A DNA stretch of 64,000 nucleotides from Acidimicrobiales bacterium (lineage in GTDB: Bacteria; Actinomycetota; Acidimicrobiia; Acidimicrobiales; MedAcidi-G1), in NCBI GenBank assembly GCA_029245675.1, contig JAQWOV010000021.1:1-64000 (forward strand). The letters run 5' to 3'. The notes under the pieces were generated by a model. The model saw nothing but the letters and a program-made list of their open reading frames with translations, did no database searches and was not told the origin of the DNA. The translations under genes were made by a program, and so were the position numbers. Each line of letters begins with the position of its first letter. The stretch's first letter is position 1. Of this stretch, positions 9,591 through 18,758 are shown piece by piece.

Positions 9591-10511
9591 ATGGATTTAA
9601 AAGATTTACTGTTATTCGCTCCTGAGGTGTCTGATGCTTTGAGTTCTGGGAAGCCTGTTGTCGCTTTGGAGTCGACAATTATTAGCCATGGGATGCCTTA
9701 TCCCAGAAATGTTTCTACTGCCTTAGAAGTAGAAGCTGTGGTTCGTGAAAACGGCGCTATTCCTGCAACTACTGCACTTATGGATGGTCAATTTTGTGTT
9801 GGGCTTTCTTCTGACCAAATTGAGAAACTTGGTTCTAGCGACGGAGTTAAAAAAGTTAGCTTGCGTGATATAGGTGTGGCGTTATCTAAGGAAACTCTTG
9901 GAGCGACGACGGTAGCTACCACGATGTTTATTGCGGAGAAAGCCGGTATTCAAATATTTGCTACCGGAGGGCTCGGTGGTGTTCATCGTGGAGATTCTGG
10001 TGATGTTTCTGCCGACTTGACTGCTTTGGGGACGATTCCTGTAACGGTGGTGAGTGCTGGGGTTAAAGCTATTTTGGATTTACCGCGCACTTTAGAATTT
10101 CTTGAAACTCTTGGTGTTCCGGTTCTGGGTTATGAAACCGATGTTTTCCCTGAATTTTGGATCCGAGGTTCGAATCTTCCTATTAGTGCACGAGTTGATG
10201 ATCCTCTAGCAGCCGCAGCCGCCATTTCTGCACATTGGTCTTCTGGTATGAAATCTGGAGTGGTTCTTGCAGCACCGGTACCTGTTGAAGATGAAGCTGA
10301 TCCTGAAGTGATTAACGCTGCGATAAATGAAGGTTTGGCTGCGGCAGCCGCTCAAGGTGTGGCTGGTTCGGGAACTACGCCGTTTCTGCTTGCGCATATT
10401 GTGGAAAGCACAGGTGGAGCAAGTCTTGAAACGAATATTGCTTTAGTTAAAAATAATGCTGCTGTGGCTGCGAAAGTCGCTGTTGAACTTGCTTCTCTTA
10501 ACAAAAGGTAA
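9591..10511 (+). CDS. psuG: Pseudouridine-5'-phosphate glycosidase
   Basis: Cleaves pseudouridine 5'-phosphate to uracil and ribose 5-phosphate, the second step in pseudouridine salvage. The 306-residue sequence matches the family along its length: the VALESTIISHGMPYP opening, PATTALMDGQFCVGL, the ATGGLGGVHRG stretch and the lysine-containing VSAGVKAILDL segment that in this family supplies the Schiff-base lysine. The partner kinase PsuK is not adjacent, so phosphorylation must be encoded elsewhere or by another ribokinase-like protein. It stands alone, divergent from the C45 gene and convergent with the sulfotransferase-like gene. Confidence 0.93.
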   Translation: MDLKDLLLFAPEVSDALSSGKPVVALESTIISHGMPYPRNVSTALEVEAVVRENGAIPATTALMDGQFCVGLSSDQIEKLGSSDGVKKVSLRDIGVALSKETLGATTVATTMFIAEKAGIQIFATGGLGGVHRGDSGDVSADLTALGTIPVTVVSAGVKAILDLPRTLEFLETLGVPVLGYETDVFPEFWIRGSNLPISARVDDPLAAAAAISAHWSSGMKSGVVLAAPVPVEDEADPEVINAAINEGLAAAAAQGVAGSGTTPFLLAHIVESTGGASLETNIALVKNNAAVAAKVAVELASLNKR

Positions 10512-10516
10512 TGATT

Positions 10517-11236
10517 TTATAATTCGAGAGCGTATTCGCTTAAGCGTTCATAGAGCGGTACTGCTTCTTCAACTACGCCTCTGAGATGCTCCGGGATAGT
10601 TACTTCTTTAGGTTCATAAGGCAAAAATTCTGTGGAGGCGTGAACTCCGTGGTACCAATATTTTTCCCATACACCATCTTCTGGTTTTGGTCCTGCAGGC
10701 CATGAAAGCATTTCTTCATCAAAGGGGATGCCGATGTTTTTACAAAATGTTTCTAATGCGTTGCGTGGGTCTTTACGTAAAGTTGTGGCGTCAAGCACCA
10801 CCGGAGTTTCTCCTTCTTTGAGTATTTCTTCCATCAGGTCAACTTGTGATTCAAGGCCCGTGTCTCCGAGCGTGGCGTCTTTTAAGTTCACTGATAGTGA
10901 TGCCAACATTTCGGTTGGTTCTCGCACGAGTAGAACGTTGACGCATTGAGAAAGAAACGATCGGTCCATTTCGATCAAGTGGTGTGCCATTTGTTTAAAG
11001 AAAACCACGGGGGTTCCGTGGTCGGCCAACATGATTTCTTCAGTTACTTGAGTTGGGTTTTGGTTTTGTGTCTTGAGTACTTCTTCGCGCCCAGGGTGTT
11101 CTCGACCAGTGGCCTGTAAGTAATGGGCGTAAAACGGTTCATCAAACACTGTTGTGTCTTGTCTTTCACGAAACGAATACATCAGGGCTGTGGAAATATT
11201 CCTTGGTCCTGAACAACAATTAACCCTTACTGTCAT
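10517..11236 (-). CDS. Sulfotransferase-like P-loop protein
   Basis: A 239-residue protein resembling the sulfotransferase-like (P-loop) fold: N-terminal VNCCSGPRNISTAL replaces the usual PAPS 5'-phosphosulfate loop, NVLLVREPTEMLASL resembles the 3'-phosphate-binding motif, and a conserved tail EDGVWEKYWYHGVHASTGF-like segment (here HASTEF) follows. Its ATG overlaps the stop of the upstream aminotransferase gene (ATGA), so the two are translationally coupled. As I recall, plant branched-chain aminotransferase-like proteins fuse a domain of this kind to a class IV aminotransferase, which would support a functional link. Whether it truly transfers sulfate is uncertain. Confidence 0.8.
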   Translation of the reverse strand: MTVRVNCCSGPRNISTALMYSFRERQDTTVFDEPFYAHYLQATGREHPGREEVLKTQNQNPTQVTEEIMLADHGTPVVFFKQMAHHLIEMDRSFLSQCVNVLLVREPTEMLASLSVNLKDATLGDTGLESQVDLMEEILKEGETPVVLDATTLRKDPRNALETFCKNIGIPFDEEMLSWPAGPKPEDGVWEKYWYHGVHASTEFLPYEPKEVTIPEHLRGVVEEAVPLYERLSEYALEL

Positions 11237-12147
11237 TTCGATACTGATGCTGCTACTGCATCCTCATAAAGTCCGCGGAGACGTCGGGTCATTGGGCCAG
11301 GTGCTGATTCGCCAATTGTTCGGCCGTCAACTTCTGTGACTGGAGTTAAACCGCCGAATGTTCCGGTTACGAATGCTTCTTCCGCTGCGTAAACATCTGT
11401 GAGTGAAAAGGGGGCTTGACGGGTTGGGATTTGGGCTGCTTCCGCAGTTTCAAGAACTACCTGTCGGGTGATTCCGTTGAGGTTGTATTGCCCGGTTGAA
11501 GTATGAACGATGCCATTGCGAACGATGAAGAAGTTGGTGGCGTTACAGGTAGCGACCGCTCCGGTGGGGTCAAGCATTAACGCTTCATCAGCCCCTGCAT
11601 GAACTGCTTGAATTAAAGCTATTACTTCATGCAATTTAGAGTGACAATTGAGTTGTTGGTCCAGCATGTCGGGTGCAGGTCGTCTAACTGTCGCAGTGAA
11701 CAGATTCACTCCAATATCTGCAACGTCAGGATCGGCTTGTTTATGTTCAGCGATAATGACAACGTTTGGTCCGCCGACAACATTGGATGGGTGTTGGGAG
11801 GGAGTTTTTTTGTCACCTCTAGTGATCATTAGTCTGACGTGAACTCCATCATCCATGTTGTTTCGTTCAATAGTTTCTTGGAGAGCGCCAGTGACGTCTT
11901 CCCGTGTCATTTCTAATGGTATGTCTGCAGCGGCTAACCCGGCGAAGAGTCTGTTTAAGTGCCGGTCTAAGAAAGCAAATTTTCCATGGTGAAGACGGAT
12001 GCCTTCCCATATCCCGTCTCCAACGAGAAATCCACTATCAAATACAGAAACTTTTGCTTCGTGTCGGGGGAAGAATTCCCCGTTGATATAGATTTCTACT
12101 TTTTCATTTCGTTCGTCGCTAAGCGCTTGGTGTGTACTACGTGCCAT
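11233..12147 (-). CDS. Class IV PLP-dependent aminotransferase (BCAT/D-amino acid transaminase family)
   Basis: Fold type IV transaminase. The 304-residue sequence has the SVFDSGFLVGDGIWEG opening typical of the family, the predicted PLP lysine Lys171 in LNCHSKLHEVIA, and the cofactor-binding stretches EALMLDPTGAVATCNATNFF and GTFGGLTPV. The family includes branched-chain, D-alanine and amine transaminases and 4-amino-4-deoxychorismate lyase; sequence alone does not settle which. The start ATG lies after a 127-base gap in which I see nothing recognisable. The gene runs into the coupled sulfotransferase-like gene with a 4-base overlap. Confidence 0.88.
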   Translation of the reverse strand: MARSTHQALSDERNEKVEIYINGEFFPRHEAKVSVFDSGFLVGDGIWEGIRLHHGKFAFLDRHLNRLFAGLAAADIPLEMTREDVTGALQETIERNNMDDGVHVRLMITRGDKKTPSQHPSNVVGGPNVVIIAEHKQADPDVADIGVNLFTATVRRPAPDMLDQQLNCHSKLHEVIALIQAVHAGADEALMLDPTGAVATCNATNFFIVRNGIVHTSTGQYNLNGITRQVVLETAEAAQIPTRQAPFSLTDVYAAEEAFVTGTFGGLTPVTEVDGRTIGESAPGPMTRRLRGLYEDAVAASVSK

Positions 12148-12274
12148 GTAGTGAATCTATCTGTCGTTGAGCCAACTAGTGATCTCGGACACCGCTATTC
12201 TTGATTCTCCAACTACTTCGTAAAACAAATATGTTCTATTTTCTTAAACGAATATTTCTGGATCTCGTAACTGG

Positions 12275-13918
12275 TTAACCTTGCCGTGAGCGAGCTTGAG
12301 TGATTGATTGTTGGGGGGTAAGCATTTCAGGATCAACAATTAAATCTAGAACTGCTCCGGTTTTAGAATCTAAAGCGTTATCGAATGCCGCTTTAAATTC
12401 GTCAATGCTGGTTACTTGCTCGCTATAAAAACCGTAAGCACGAGCTATAGAAACAAAATCGGGATTTTTAATATCTGTTCCAACTACCCGTTCCGGATAG
12501 CGGCGTTCTTGATGCATTCGTATGGTGCCATACATTGAATTGTTAACAATAAGCACGATGGGTTGAGCTTCTTCTTGCATCGCACTTCCAAGTTCTTGCA
12601 TATTCATTTGGAAATCCCCGTCGCCGGCGAAACACACTACGACTCGTTCTGGTGCCGCAACTTTTGCTGATATCGCAGCAGGCACCCCATATCCCATAGT
12701 TCCGTTCTGTGGGGCCAATAGCCGTGCACTAGATCCATATAAGAAAAACTTGTTTGGCCAAACTGAGAAGTTTCCTGCGCCATTAGTAATAATTACGTCT
12801 TCGGGAAGTACTTCTTGGAGGTAAGCGGTAGCGGCAGCCATGTCTACTCCTGTGATGGCTGTAGGGACTTTATGTGTTGAAAGGAAACGGTTACGGGTTT
12901 CTTCTCTCCATTGCTCTTTTTTATCTGCAATACTTGGCATTTCTAACAATGCGGCTACAGCCAGATTTGGGTTGGAGCGTATATGAAGGTCTGCTTTAAC
13001 GACTTTGTCAAACTCTGCTTCTGAAGCGTGAATGTGAAGTATTTTTTGACTTTGATTTTGGAAGAGGGTGTATGCGTTTGTCGTCATTTCCCCAAACCGG
13101 ACTCCAACTGCGAGTATCACATCAGCTTCATCCAAAGTTTGTCGAACCGGCGGAGGCATCGCGACCCCTGCTTCTCCTGCATAACAGGAGCTGTTGTTAT
13201 CCATCAAATCTTGACGACGAAATCCAACTATGACTGGGAGGTTTTGTTTTTCAGCGAAACGGCAAAGGTTTTCTCGTCCTATTGTTGTCCATCCTCCTCC
13301 TCCAGCTAAGAGAACAGGTTTTTTGGCTTCCTGCAAGATTGTCATTATTTCTTGAACTTCTTGTTCTGAAATTGAATGATCTTTAGTTGGTTCGAGTGGG
13401 ATAATCGTTTTTTCTGTTTTCTCACTTAGGACATCTTCAGGTAATGCAATTACGACTGGTCCGGGCCGGTCCGAAGTAGCAATTTTGAATGCTTTATTTA
13501 TGACTTCAGGGATTTGATCAGGATGGGTTATTTCAGTTACCCATTTGGCGATTCCACCAAAGAACGCTGTGTAATCCATTTCTTGAAATGCTTCATATCC
13601 GAGGTGACTTGTGGGTACTTGTCCGATAAAGAGAATAAGTGGAGTAGATCCTTGTGCTGCAGTGTGTACGCCTATAGAGGCATTTGTCGCCCCTGGTCCT
13701 CTAGTGACAAAACATATGCCGGGTTGTCCAGTTAGTCTTCCATACGCTTCGGCCATATAGGCGGCGCCGCCTTCTTGGCGGCAGCCAACCAGCCGTATTT
13801 TGTCAGATTTTTCATATAGGGCGTCGAGAACTTCTAGGTAAGACTCTCCTGGTACTGCAAAGGCAGTATTTACTCCGTGTGAAACTAGTCCTTCTACTAA
13901 AAGGTGTCCGCCGTTCAT
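12275..13918 (-). CDS. Thiamine-diphosphate enzyme, acetolactate synthase-like
   Basis: ThDP-dependent enzyme of the acetolactate synthase/benzoylformate decarboxylase group, three domains over 547 residues. The catalytic Glu49 lies in CRQEGGAAYMAEAYGR and the ThDP/Mg motif spans GDGD 432-435 to NN 459-460. Family members decarboxylate a 2-oxoacid and either release an aldehyde or ligate it to another acceptor. There is no regulatory (IlvN) subunit gene beside it, and it is shorter than typical IlvB, so a catabolic role is likelier than branched-chain synthesis (inference). Its ATG overlaps the stop of a small membrane protein gene, so translation of the two is coupled. Confidence 0.88.
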   Translation of the reverse strand: MNGGHLLVEGLVSHGVNTAFAVPGESYLEVLDALYEKSDKIRLVGCRQEGGAAYMAEAYGRLTGQPGICFVTRGPGATNASIGVHTAAQGSTPLILFIGQVPTSHLGYEAFQEMDYTAFFGGIAKWVTEITHPDQIPEVINKAFKIATSDRPGPVVIALPEDVLSEKTEKTIIPLEPTKDHSISEQEVQEIMTILQEAKKPVLLAGGGGWTTIGRENLCRFAEKQNLPVIVGFRRQDLMDNNSSCYAGEAGVAMPPPVRQTLDEADVILAVGVRFGEMTTNAYTLFQNQSQKILHIHASEAEFDKVVKADLHIRSNPNLAVAALLEMPSIADKKEQWREETRNRFLSTHKVPTAITGVDMAAATAYLQEVLPEDVIITNGAGNFSVWPNKFFLYGSSARLLAPQNGTMGYGVPAAISAKVAAPERVVVCFAGDGDFQMNMQELGSAMQEEAQPIVLIVNNSMYGTIRMHQERRYPERVVGTDIKNPDFVSIARAYGFYSEQVTSIDEFKAAFDNALDSKTGAVLDLIVDPEMLTPQQSITQARSRQG

Positions 13919-14079
13919 TTTTCATGTCCTTTCCCGAAAAGAAAAATTAAGCATCCTAAAGTAAAAAATGATGAAGCGATGATGGATAGTGGTTCGGGGT
14001 TTCTGACTGAAGCGGCAAGGAAAAAGACGGCGCTTCCTAAGAAAAGCCACCATGATGTTTTCTCTACGTCATATCTCAT
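13915..14079 (-). CDS. Small two-helix membrane protein (54 aa)
   Basis: A short reading frame starting ATG at 14077-14079 and ending TGA at 13915-13917. It encodes a 54-residue protein beginning MRYDVEKTSWW with two hydrophobic stretches, about residues 10-25 (WWLFLGSAVFFLAASV) and 31-48 (LSIIASSFFTLGCLIFLF), separated by a short polar loop RNPEP, and a charged end GKGHEK. Its stop overlaps the ATG of the downstream ThDP enzyme in the ATGA pattern of coupled genes, which argues that it is real and not chance. A small membrane anchor or membrane-spanning partner is suggested; no family was recognised. No strong Shine-Dalgarno is seen. Confidence 0.6.
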   Translation of the reverse strand: MRYDVEKTSWWLFLGSAVFFLAASVRNPEPLSIIASSFFTLGCLIFLFGKGHEK

Positions 14080-14139
14080 TTTTTAAGTTTGCCACGCCGA
14101 AACCGACGAGTCGCCTCTGGCCGGTCTAGATTTCTATTT

Positions 14140-15084
14140 ATGGATTACGGCCCGTTTTTTGATCAACTAAATAAAGGTGAAGTAATTGCGCCTCTTCCTT
14201 CTTTGACTCTTTCTGCTGCAGATAACACTTTCTATCGTGCGGTTACTGGTGATCAGCATTTGCTCGCGGCAAATAGTGACCTTTATCGAAGGGTTAGTGG
14301 GGGTTCTAAGGAGTTAGTTAATCCTGGTTTGATCATGCAGATTTCAATTGGGCAAACGACTAATGCCACACGAAAAGCTATCGCTAATCTTTACTATCGT
14401 TCTGTTGAAATTTTAAGACCGGTAGAGGTCGGTGAAACATTGTCGACTTCTACTGTTGTTTTAGGGTTGTGTGATGCTTCACCAAAAGCGGGCCTTAACC
14501 GGGGGAAAGTCTGGTTAGGGATTGAGACTCGTTCTGGGGAAGAAATGATTGCTCGTTATGAGCGCGTGGCTTTGTTGCCGTGCGCAGGCGATGCTCCGGG
14601 GCATAGTGATGAAATTCCAGGCCCCATGGATCCAGCGTCATTAGATTCTTGGACAAGTTTGGTTCCGTCTTGGGATATGTCTTTGTTGCCAGAGACGGCA
14701 TGGGTGGTAGGCGAAGAACGTCGTGATCCTTTAGCTGATCATGTTGATCTCGCACCTGCTTTGGCTCGTTTTACTTTTAATCAGGCTGCGATTCATAGAG
14801 ATCTTGAAGCTTCTTCCTTTGAGGAAAGACTGGTTTATGGCGGACATACCCAAGGTTTAGCTCAAGCGTCGTTAACTCGACTTTTACCTGGGTTAGCGAC
14901 TGTGCTGGGGTGGGATGGTTGTGACCATTTGGGTCCTGTGTTTGAAGGCGATCGACTTTCTTTTCGTCATACCCTCAAAGAGGAGTTTTCGCTTCAAAAT
15001 GGTCGCATTTTAAGATTTGAAACTCGGGCTTCTCGAGATGGCGAAGATGTTCTTCTCTGGACACCGATTGTGGTTGCAGTATGA
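14140..15084 (+). CDS. Double-hotdog MaoC/FAS1-type dehydratase
   Basis: A 314-residue protein with two hotdog-fold halves, resembling the N-terminal FAS1-like dehydratase plus MaoC-type hydratase arrangement seen in mesaconyl-C4-CoA hydratase and mycobacterial HadAB-type enzymes. The second half keeps a hydratase-like signature with FNQAAIHRD (about 223-231) and VYGGHTQG. It probably hydrates or dehydrates a short acyl-CoA. I chose the ATG at 14140 because the frame upstream can start only at a TTG and the family normally starts close to the first hotdog strand. The stop overlaps the start of the next gene by 4 bases, indicating co-translation. Confidence 0.82.
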   Translation: MDYGPFFDQLNKGEVIAPLPSLTLSAADNTFYRAVTGDQHLLAANSDLYRRVSGGSKELVNPGLIMQISIGQTTNATRKAIANLYYRSVEILRPVEVGETLSTSTVVLGLCDASPKAGLNRGKVWLGIETRSGEEMIARYERVALLPCAGDAPGHSDEIPGPMDPASLDSWTSLVPSWDMSLLPETAWVVGEERRDPLADHVDLAPALARFTFNQAAIHRDLEASSFEERLVYGGHTQGLAQASLTRLLPGLATVLGWDGCDHLGPVFEGDRLSFRHTLKEEFSLQNGRILRFETRASRDGEDVLLWTPIVVAV

Positions 15085-15782
15085 AACGGCCAGTAATTGG
15101 TATTACTGGGAAACGTAGATTTGGTCGTGATCTTGCCGGGAACTGGTCTTCTATGTCTGATAGTTCCGCTGATGTTTTCTGGGTTATGTATGCCGAAGGA
15201 ATTCTTTCTGCGGGAGGTTTCCCGGTGTTCTTACCTATTGACGTTGACCCTGTTGATGCAATAGATAATTTAGACGGATTGTTGCTAACTGGGGGTACAG
15301 ATATTGAGCCCAAGAACTATGGGGAAACGTCTGACACCGATTTATTTCCTTATGAACCAGTGCGTGATGAATTTGAATTTGGTTTGCTTGATGCCGTTGT
15401 TCAAACACCATTGCCTGTTCTTGGTATCTGCCGCGGTCACCAAGTAATTAATGTGCATTCCGGTGGTTCTTTAAATCAACATGTTCCTGAACACGCTGCT
15501 TTTGATCAGACCATAACTACACGTTTTCATGAGGTATTTTTTGAAAACGGTTCAGAGCTTTCCCATCTTTACGGACCGAAATGTGAAGTCAATTCTTTTC
15601 ACCATCAAACAGTAGATCGTGTAGGAGAAGGCCTTGAAGCCACGGCTCGTGCAAAAGATGGGGCTATTGAAGGTCTTGAGCATAAGGATCTGCCTATTTT
15701 GTCAGTGCAGTGGCATCCTGAAATGCTTTCGACACGACCTACGGATCCGATTTTTTCGTGGCTTGTTACTAACGCGAGTTAG
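15081..15782 (+). CDS. Gamma-glutamyl-gamma-aminobutyrate hydrolase family (PuuD-like)
   Basis: Class I glutamine-amidotransferase-fold hydrolase of the C26 family. The nucleophile is Cys117 in LGICRGHQ, and the His212/Glu214 pair lies in the WHPE motif. PuuD hydrolyses gamma-glutamyl-GABA in putrescine breakdown; other members act on other gamma-glutamyl amides. No other puu genes are nearby, so the exact gamma-glutamyl substrate is open; given the type III glutamine synthetase at 61969-63321, a gamma-glutamyl-amine is reasonable. Translationally coupled to the upstream hotdog gene by a 4-base overlap. At 233 residues it is full length. Confidence 0.87.
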   Translation: MKRPVIGITGKRRFGRDLAGNWSSMSDSSADVFWVMYAEGILSAGGFPVFLPIDVDPVDAIDNLDGLLLTGGTDIEPKNYGETSDTDLFPYEPVRDEFEFGLLDAVVQTPLPVLGICRGHQVINVHSGGSLNQHVPEHAAFDQTITTRFHEVFFENGSELSHLYGPKCEVNSFHHQTVDRVGEGLEATARAKDGAIEGLEHKDLPILSVQWHPEMLSTRPTDPIFSWLVTNAS

Positions 15783-15803
15783 CAGGGTGAACAGCCTATT
15801 TAA

Positions 15804-17570
15804 CTAGGTGTAGTCTGAATATTTTTTGAGATACCGCACTGGTGTGGAAAGAGCATCTTTTCTAAATGGAGCACCTAACTCTTTAGTGCACATAACTTCA
15901 ATCACTGTCGTAATACCATCTTCCATTTGTGCCTTAATTGCGTTGTCTAATGCCGGTCCTACTTCTTCAAGGTCGTCGATACGGATACCTTCGGCGCCCA
16001 TGGCTTTAGCGATCTCTGAGTAGTCTTCTCCTCCGTCAAGTTCTCCGGCGACAAATCTACGGCCGTAAAAGTCAACTTGATTTTTTTTCTCAGCGCCCCA
16101 TTGCCGGTTATGGAAAACGACTGCAGTCACGGGAATGTTATGGCGAACCGAAGTCATGATTTCGCTCATGCTCATTGCCCATGCTCCATCACCTGCATAA
16201 GCGACTGCTGGACGTTCCGGAGCTGCAGCTTTTGCTCCAATAATTGTAGGGAGGGCATATCCGCAGTTGCCCCAACTCATAGCAGCAAAGAACGATCGAG
16301 GTTCTTCGAATCGTAAATAACTGTTAGAAATTGAGTTGATGTTGCCAATATCGGTGGACACCATGGCTCGGGCGGGCATGGCTTTTTCTAGTTCTCTTAA
16401 TACTTGTCGGGGATGCAGCCAGTTTTCTTCTTCATCAATGGCTTCTTTTATCATCTCGATGCTGAAATCATCGATTTCGTTTGTCCAGTCGCTTAGCTCT
16501 TCTTCCCAAACTGCTTTTTCTTCGGCGATTCGTTCTAAGCGATCTTTGCGAGTGGTGTCACTTTTTAATTCACGCTCTTCTAATCGTTTGGTTAATGCCT
16601 TTGCTGCTGCTCCTGCGTCTCCACAAATTCCTACAGATATTTTTTTAACCAAGCCGAGCATCTTTTGGTCTGCATCGATTTGGATGATTTTTGCGTCTGA
16701 GGGCCAATAGTCCATGTCATGTTGTGGCAGAGTCCCAAATGGTCCAAGTCTTGTTCCTAATGCCAGAACTACATCGGCTTGACTTATGAGTTTCATCGCT
16801 GCTTTTGAGCCTTGATATCCAAGTGGTCCGCACCATTGTGGATGGCTTGCTGGAAATGAGTCGTTATGTAGGTAGCTGTTGACTACTGGGCAACCAAGAC
16901 GTTCTGCTAAGCCCACAGCTTCTGCTACAGCATTACTCATGACTACCCCACCGCCAGAGATTATGACTGGAAATTCAGCTTCAGCGAGAAGATCGGCTGC
17001 TTCGTCCAGTGTGCGCTCACCACCTGGTCCGCGATCAAGAACCATAGGTTCGGGAATCTCTACGTCTATGTCGCCGTAGAACCGGTCCCGCGGAATATTG
17101 AGTTGTGTCGGTCCGATTTCCGACATTGCTCGATCAAAACAACGGGCAGTAATTTCTGCCATGCGATGCTCGTTGTTGATGTGTCCCTGATATTTCACAA
17201 ATTCTTGGAACATGGGTAGTTGATTTGCTTCTTGGAATCCTCCGAGACCTATTCCCATTGTTCCGGTTTCCGGAGTGATTATTACTACGGGGCTATGCGC
17301 CCAGAAAGCTGCTGCAATAGCGGTTACACAGTTTGAGATACCTGGCCCATTTTGACCGATCACTACCCCGTGCCGGCCGCTGACTCTTGCGTAACCATCT
17401 GCCATGTGTGCGGCACCTTGTTCGTGCACGACTGGAATAAAACGAATGCCGGCAGGTTCAAAAATATCCATTGCATCCATGAATGCCGAACCCATGATTC
17501 CAAAAATGGTGTCTACATTATTTGCAACCAAAGTTTCAACAAAGGCTTCACTTGGGGTCATACGAGTCAT
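15804..17570 (-). CDS. xsc: Sulfoacetaldehyde acetyltransferase
   Basis: ThDP enzyme converting sulfoacetaldehyde and phosphate to acetyl phosphate and sulfite, the desulfonation step for taurine, isethionate and related C2-sulfonates. The 588-residue sequence matches what I know of Xsc almost without gaps in its first 180 residues, including FGIMGSAFMDAMDIFEPAGI, the ThDP glutamate Glu50 in VVHEQGAAHMADGYAR, and GTMGIGLGGFQEANQLPMFQ. The first ATG is preferred because AAAGGA lies 6 bases upstream. It is the third gene of an apparent operon behind doeA and an argE-like gene (15-base gap). Neither phosphotransacetylase nor a taurine dehydrogenase, transaminase or sulfite exporter is in the window, which is unusual for xsc loci. 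Confidence 0.93.
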   Translation of the reverse strand: MTRMTPSEAFVETLVANNVDTIFGIMGSAFMDAMDIFEPAGIRFIPVVHEQGAAHMADGYARVSGRHGVVIGQNGPGISNCVTAIAAAFWAHSPVVIITPETGTMGIGLGGFQEANQLPMFQEFVKYQGHINNEHRMAEITARCFDRAMSEIGPTQLNIPRDRFYGDIDVEIPEPMVLDRGPGGERTLDEAADLLAEAEFPVIISGGGVVMSNAVAEAVGLAERLGCPVVNSYLHNDSFPASHPQWCGPLGYQGSKAAMKLISQADVVLALGTRLGPFGTLPQHDMDYWPSDAKIIQIDADQKMLGLVKKISVGICGDAGAAAKALTKRLEERELKSDTTRKDRLERIAEEKAVWEEELSDWTNEIDDFSIEMIKEAIDEEENWLHPRQVLRELEKAMPARAMVSTDIGNINSISNSYLRFEEPRSFFAAMSWGNCGYALPTIIGAKAAAPERPAVAYAGDGAWAMSMSEIMTSVRHNIPVTAVVFHNRQWGAEKKNQVDFYGRRFVAGELDGGEDYSEIAKAMGAEGIRIDDLEEVGPALDNAIKAQMEDGITTVIEVMCTKELGAPFRKDALSTPVRYLKKYSDYT

Positions 17571-17585
17571 ATTTAGTCCTTTCGT

Positions 17586-18758
17586 TTAATCCGTTTTTGT
17601 CAACACTTCTTGCCCTAAGCGTTCTAGGACTGACAAACAGGTTTCTAAATCAGAAATTTGTACAAATTCGTCTGGTTTATGAGCAACTTCAATATCTCCG
17701 GGGCCCCAGACAACAGCCGGCATTCCAGAGGCCTGATAAAGACCTGCTTCTGTTCCGTAAGAAACCACATCGAAATCTGACTTTTCTAACAACGTAGCCA
17801 TGAGAGAAAGCGCAGCCGAGTCTTCTTCGTATTCAAGCCCATCAACTTCACATACTCTTTCTGTCTCAATTGAAGCATCTGGATGGATCTCTCTCATCTC
17901 AGATAAAAGTTGCTCTGAGAAGGCTGATAACTGTTCGTGTACATAAACTGCGTCGGATCTTTGGATTGGTCTCATCTCCCAATCAAATTTGCAGTGTTCT
18001 GCTACTACACACCGAGCTTGCCCACCTTGTATTGTCCCAACGCTCATCGTTGTTGAAGGCGGCTGATATGGGCTGTCGTGAGGCGCCCTGAAAGTCATTT
18101 CTTCAGTTAATTCCATGAGCCGATTAATGAATCGAACAGCGTATTGAACGGCGTTAACTGCTTTTCCCGGTTCGGAACTGTGGCCGTTAAGCCCTTTGAT
18201 TGTGGTGGCATATTCATAGCAACCTTTATGAGCGGCGATGGCTTCTAACCCAGTTGGTTCTCCAATAATTACCGCGTCAGGTTTAATGTTTTTTTCTCTC
18301 AAGTCATCTAACAGAATCGGCGCCCCATGAAAGCCATCTTCTTCATCAAAGGTAAGGGCGATGTGTAAAGGTTTAATGAGGTCGAGTGAAGCAAACCATG
18401 GCGCCATGGCCAACACACAAGCGATGAAACCTTTCATGTCGGCGGCGCCGCGTCCAAAAATACAGCCATCGCGTTGGTCGGCTTGAAAAGGTGGTGTAAC
18501 CCAGTCGGCTGCGTTAACTGGAACTACATCTGAATGACCTGAAAGAACTATCCCTCCATCTATTTCTGGACCAAAGGAAGCAAAAAGATTTGCTCTTTCT
18601 CCATCTGAACTGTGGGTGAGAATAATTCTTGCCCCGAGGTCACTTAAATATTTCTCTGCATAGTTAATGAGGTCAAGATTCGGAGTCAAAGCAACGGTGT
18701 CAAAACCAATGAGTTTTTCAAGAATATTTAATGTTCTCGCTAATGTATTGTCATTCAT
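17586..18758 (-). CDS. M20 family deacylase, ArgE-like; candidate N-acetyl-diaminobutyrate deacetylase
   Basis: Zinc-dependent amidohydrolase of the acetylornithine deacetylase/DapE family, 390 residues. Metal ligands and catalytic residues are visible: His75 and Asp77 in SGHSDVVP, Asp107 in GRGAADMKGF, Glu139/Glu140 in FDEEDGFHG and a C-terminal His in VAHKPDEF. The small dimerisation domain includes IKGLNGHSSEPGKAVNA. Its ATG overlaps the doeA stop by 4 bases. Ectoine hydrolase produces N-alpha-acetyl-L-2,4-diaminobutyrate, one methylene shorter than N-acetylornithine, so this enzyme is a good candidate to replace the usual DoeB (AstE/aspartoacylase family). That role is an inference from gene order and substrate similarity; arginine biosynthesis is the main alternative. 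Confidence 0.9.
   Translation of the reverse strand: MNDNTLARTLNILEKLIGFDTVALTPNLDLINYAEKYLSDLGARIILTHSSDGERANLFASFGPEIDGGIVLSGHSDVVPVNAADWVTPPFQADQRDGCIFGRGAADMKGFIACVLAMAPWFASLDLIKPLHIALTFDEEDGFHGAPILLDDLREKNIKPDAVIIGEPTGLEAIAAHKGCYEYATTIKGLNGHSSEPGKAVNAVQYAVRFINRLMELTEEMTFRAPHDSPYQPPSTTMSVGTIQGGQARCVVAEHCKFDWEMRPIQRSDAVYVHEQLSAFSEQLLSEMREIHPDASIETERVCEVDGLEYEEDSAALSLMATLLEKSDFDVVSYGTEAGLYQASGMPAVVWGPGDIEVAHKPDEFVQISDLETCLSVLERLGQEVLTKTD

Noticed and set aside
13904-14086. 60-residue plus-strand frame upstream of the hotdog gene
   Set aside because: Composition is not protein-like and it lies opposite the coupled 54-aa membrane protein.
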